NCBI GenBank assembly: GCA_022545745.1
Contig: JACZQL010000024.1
Location: forward strand, 1 to 9,153
Origin: Deltaproteobacteria bacterium
GTDB taxonomy: Bacteria; Desulfobacterota_B; Binatia; UBA9968
DNA: 9,153 nucleotides
Direction: 5' to 3'
Shown: positions 4,691 to 9,153 of the stretch, one piece after another
Layout of the letters: each line of letters opens with the position of its first letter
Numbering within the stretch: the first letter of the stretch is position 1
Made by a program: the position numbers and the translations under genes
Notes under the pieces: generated by a model
Databases searched by the model: none
The model's input: the letters and a program-made list of their open reading frames with translations, nothing else
Told to the model about the DNA's origin: nothing

Positions 4691-7154
4691 CTTTCTGTTC
4701 CTGCCCTTCTGCTTCGTCCTCGTCTTCTTTTTCCGCCAGCCGCGCTACGGCTACGACTCGCCCTCCGTCTTCCATCTCAATGAGACGGACGCCCTGGGTA
4801 TTTCGACCGATGATGCTGATGTCCTTTACCCTTAGACGAATGATTTTGCCATTGTTCGTTACCATCATGAGTTGGTCATCATCGGTGACCTGATGGACCC
4901 CGATGACCCGTCCAGTCTTCTCGGTGGTCTTCATGGTAATGATACCCTTACCACCGCGCGATTGGAGACGGTACTCTTCCATGGCGGTGCGCTTCCCATA
5001 GCCATTCTCCGCCACGGTCAAGAGGCTAGCACCCTGGCTAAGCATCTCCATGCTCACCACGCGGTCTTCGTCCTCCAGACTGATCCCGTTCACTCCAAAG
5101 GTTCCCCTCCCAGTGGGCCGGACCTGACCTTCCTTGAAGCGAATGGACTGTCCATTGAGGGTTGAGAGGAGGACCTCTTGCTGTCCGTCCGTTAAACGGA
5201 CTCCAATGACTTCATCCCCTGGCTCCAGGCCGATGGCGCGAATTCCTGTGGAGCGAGGATTGGAATAGGCCAAGAGTTCGGTCTTTTTGACCGCTCCCCC
5301 TTTGGTGGCAAAAACCACAAAGCGCCCCTCTTGAAACTCACGAACCGGGAGGAAGGCGGAAATTTTCTCTCCCTCTGGCAAATTGAGGAGGTTCACAATG
5401 GCCCTTCCCCTTGCCGCCCTCCCTACCTGTGGTAACTCATGAACCTTAATCCAATAGACTTTACCAATGGTGGTAAAAAAGAGGATATTGTAATGGGTAG
5501 AAGCCACGAATAGGTGCTCGAGAAAATCTTCATCTCGCGTCGTTGCCCCCACCTTTCCCTTTCCTCCACGGTGTTGGGCACGGTAAAGGGTCACCGGGTT
5601 ACGTTTGATATAGCCCTCGTGTGACACGGTGACGACCATGTCCTCATCGACGATGAGATCCTCTACCGAAATCTCCTCGGACTGATCGATGATCTCGGTT
5701 CGGCGCGGGTCACCGTACTCCTTCTTGATCTGCTGGAGCTCTTCGACGATGATCCGATAAACTACCGTTTCATCGGCCAGGATCCCTTGTAACTTGGCGA
5801 TGAATGCCGTGGTTTCTTGGTGCTCGCTCAACACCTTTTCCCTCTCCAGGCCTGTGAGTCTCTGGAGCCGCATGTCCAAAATGGCGTGGGCCTGAATCTC
5901 CGACAAACCAAAGCTGGCCATGAGACCTTCCTTGGCCGTCCTAGGGTCCTTGGACTCGCGGATGAGCTTGATCACCTGATCGAGATGGTCCAGGGCAATT
6001 TTCAACCCTGCCAGGATGTGCAAACGCTCTTCGGCCTTGCGTAGGTCATAGGCGGTGCGGCGTGTGACCACCTCTTTGCGGTGGTCCAGGAAGGCCTTTA
6101 GGGCGTCCTTCAGGCTGAGGATCTTGGGTCGCCCGTCAGCAATGGCCAGCATGTTGACGCCAAAAGACTCCTGTAAGGCCGTGTGCTTGTAAAGCTGGTT
6201 GATCACCACCTCGGGCACGGCATCTCGCTTGAGCTCCACGACGATGCGCATCCCGTCGCGATCGGATTCATCGCGCAGGTCTGAGATCCCCTCGACTTTT
6301 TTATCCTGTACCAGCACGGCCATCTGCTCGATGAGGCGTGCCTTGTTCACCAAATAAGGAATCTCACAGATGATGATCTGCTCTTTACCAGTGCGCTTCA
6401 CTGTCTCAGTGAAGAGTTTGGCTCGCATCTGGATGCTCCCCCGTCCCTCCCTGTAGGCTTGACGGATGGTCTCCTTACCATAAATGTACCCCCCGGTAGC
6501 AAAGTCAGGGCCAGGGATATAGTTCATGAGCTCGTCGATAGTGATATCCGGATTTTCCACCATGGCCACCAACCCGTCCACCACTTCTCCCAGGTTGTGT
6601 GGAGGGATATTGGTAGCCATCCCCACCGCAATGCCAGAACCCCCGTTGATCAGGAGGTTGGGAATCCGGGAGGGTAGGACCGTGGGTTCTTTAATGGAAT
6701 CATCGTAGTTGGAAATGAAATCGACGGTCTCTTTATCAATGTCCGCTAACATCTCCTCGGCGATTCGGGTCATGCGGATCTCTGTGTACCGCATGGCCGC
6801 AGGCGGGTCACCGTCTACGGAGCCAAAATTTCCCTGCCCATCCACCAAGAGGTACCGCATGGAGAAGTCCTGGGCCATGCGCACGATGGTGTCATAGACC
6901 GCCACATCCCCATGTGGGTGATATTTCCCGATGACATCGCCCACCACGCGGGCAGACTTCTTGTAGGGGGTGTTCCAGGAATTGTTCATGTCGTACATGG
7001 CATAGAGGACCCGTCGATGAACCGGTTTGAGCCCGTCGCACACGTTGGGTACCGCCCGGCCAATGATGACGCTCATGGCGTAGTCCATATAGGACTGACG
7101 CATCTCATCTTCGATATAAACAGGAACTTTCTGCTGCTTAAGGGTGGCTTCCAT
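4686..7154 (-). CDS. gyrA: DNA gyrase subunit A
   Basis: Cleavage-rejoining subunit of DNA gyrase (A2B2), which uses ATP to put negative supercoils into DNA. 822 residues. The winged-helix domain contains [13 protein letters not shown], the quinolone-region helix [18 protein letters not shown] and AAMRYTE with catalytic Tyr123 and Arg122. The tower and coiled-coil region runs to about 490. The C-terminal beta-pinwheel (about 500-805) has six-blade-type repeats and the GyrA box QHRGGKG at 527-533, marking gyrase rather than topoisomerase IV. A related QSRGGKG lies at 731-737, and the tail [15 protein letters not shown] is acidic, like E. coli GyrA. Val84 occupies the E. coli Ser83 position. 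ATG 7154 matches the family start, though no Shine-Dalgarno site is visible. gyrB is 99 bases upstream. Confidence 0.98.
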   Translation of the reverse strand: MEATLKQQKVPVYIEDEMRQSYMDYAMSVIIGRAVPNVCDGLKPVHRRVLYAMYDMNNSWNTPYKKSARVVGDVIGKYHPHGDVAVYDTIVRMAQDFSMRYLLVDGQGNFGSVDGDPPAAMRYTEIRMTRIAEEMLADIDKETVDFISNYDDSIKEPTVLPSRIPNLLINGGSGIAVGMATNIPPHNLGEVVDGLVAMVENPDITIDELMNYIPGPDFATGGYIYGKETIRQAYREGRGSIQMRAKLFTETVKRTGKEQIIICEIPYLVNKARLIEQMAVLVQDKKVEGISDLRDESDRDGMRIVVELKRDAVPEVVINQLYKHTALQESFGVNMLAIADGRPKILSLKDALKAFLDHRKEVVTRRTAYDLRKAEERLHILAGLKIALDHLDQVIKLIRESKDPRTAKEGLMASFGLSEIQAHAILDMRLQRLTGLEREKVLSEHQETTAFIAKLQGILADETVVYRIIVEELQQIKKEYGDPRRTEIIDQSEEISVEDLIVDEDMVVTVSHEGYIKRNPVTLYRAQHRGGKGKVGATTRDEDFLEHLFVASTHYNILFFTTIGKVYWIKVHELPQVGRAARGRAIVNLLNLPEGEKISAFLPVREFQEGRFVVFATKGGAVKKTELLAYSNPRSTGIRAIGLEPGDEVIGVRLTDGQQEVLLSTLNGQSIRFKEGQVRPTGRGTFGVNGISLEDEDRVVSMEMLSQGASLLTVAENGYGKRTAMEEYRLQSRGGKGIITMKTTEKTGRVIGVHQVTDDDQLMMVTNNGKIIRLRVKDISIIGRNTQGVRLIEMEDGGRVVAVARLAEKEDEDEAEGQEQKD

Positions 7155-7171
7155 GTCGACTAACTATGATG

Positions 7172-7243
7172 GTTCAAGAGGTTTAAAACGTTCAGGTGGT
7201 TCCAATCCTATTGAACTGATTGAAGGGCTTGAACTGATTGAAC
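7172..7243. repeat. Eight-unit 9-base periodic array with dyad symmetry between gyrB and gyrA
   Basis: On the plus strand the consecutive 9-mers are GTTCAAGAG, GTTTAAAAC, GTTCAGGTG, GTTCCAATC, then CTATTGAAC, TGATTGAAG, GGCTTGAAC, TGATTGAAC. The first four carry a GTTCAA-like hexamer at the 5' end, the last four its reverse complement TTGAAC at the 3' end, so the array is symmetric about 7207/7208. TTGAACTGATTGAA also occurs exactly twice (7211-7224 and 7229-7242). A transcript could fold into 6-bp stems separated by 3 x 3 internal loops. The array fills most of the gap. Confidence 0.65.
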
Positions 7244-7253
7244 AATCCCGAGA

Positions 7254-9153
<1,900 letters not shown>

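Overview
The window is a stretch of bacterial housekeeping genes, all on the minus strand, joined at its left end to about 900 bases of unrelated, more G+C-rich gene fragments. Reading in the direction of transcription (from high to low coordinates) the order is gyrB (5' end outside the window), gyrA, gpsA, rpmH, rnpA, yidD, yidC and the first 27 codons of jag. No rRNA, tRNA, CRISPR array or insertion sequence was seen.

The organism is a Gram-negative-type bacterium. YidC has an N-terminal membrane anchor followed by a large periplasmic domain, and GyrB carries the long insertion after its TOPRIM motifs that is typical of proteobacterial-type GyrB. Moderate G+C content and the gyrA-gpsA neighbourhood would fit a deltaproteobacterium-like, NC10-like or related lineage, but this is a guess; the sequence does not fix the phylum.

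Region by region: 7254-9153 is most of gyrB and 4686-7154 is gyrA, together the DNA gyrase that introduces negative supercoils. Position 84 of GyrA, the equivalent of E. coli Ser83, is valine. 3523-4530 is gpsA, which makes glycerol-3-phosphate for phospholipids. 3256-3417 is rpmH, 3239-3241 the probable TTG start of rnpA (2891-3241), then yidD (2664-2885) and yidC (1006-2655). This is the classical rpmH-rnpA-yidD-yidC-jag cluster linking ribosome and RNase P components to membrane protein insertion. A TTGACA-type promoter lies just upstream of rpmH.

Two intergenic regions are unusual. The gyrB-gyrA gap (7155-7253) is filled by eight consecutive 9-base units that read GTTCAA-like in one half and TTGAAC-like in the other, giving a large dyad. 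The gyrA-gpsA gap (4540-4685) is filled by a 7-base-periodic array plus a 15-base-periodic array in the opposite sense. A related 9-base tandem sits inside the yidC linker. I could not match these to a named repeat family.

The left end (1-905) is a mosaic: a C-terminal piece of a DNA methyltransferase, an unrecognised antisense coding-like piece, a piece of a molybdopterin oxidoreductase and a piece of an Nma111-like trypsin-family protease, then the jag start. One plus-strand frame runs open through all of them, but it should not be annotated as a single gene. The likeliest explanation is a chimeric contig end; real recombination is the alternative.
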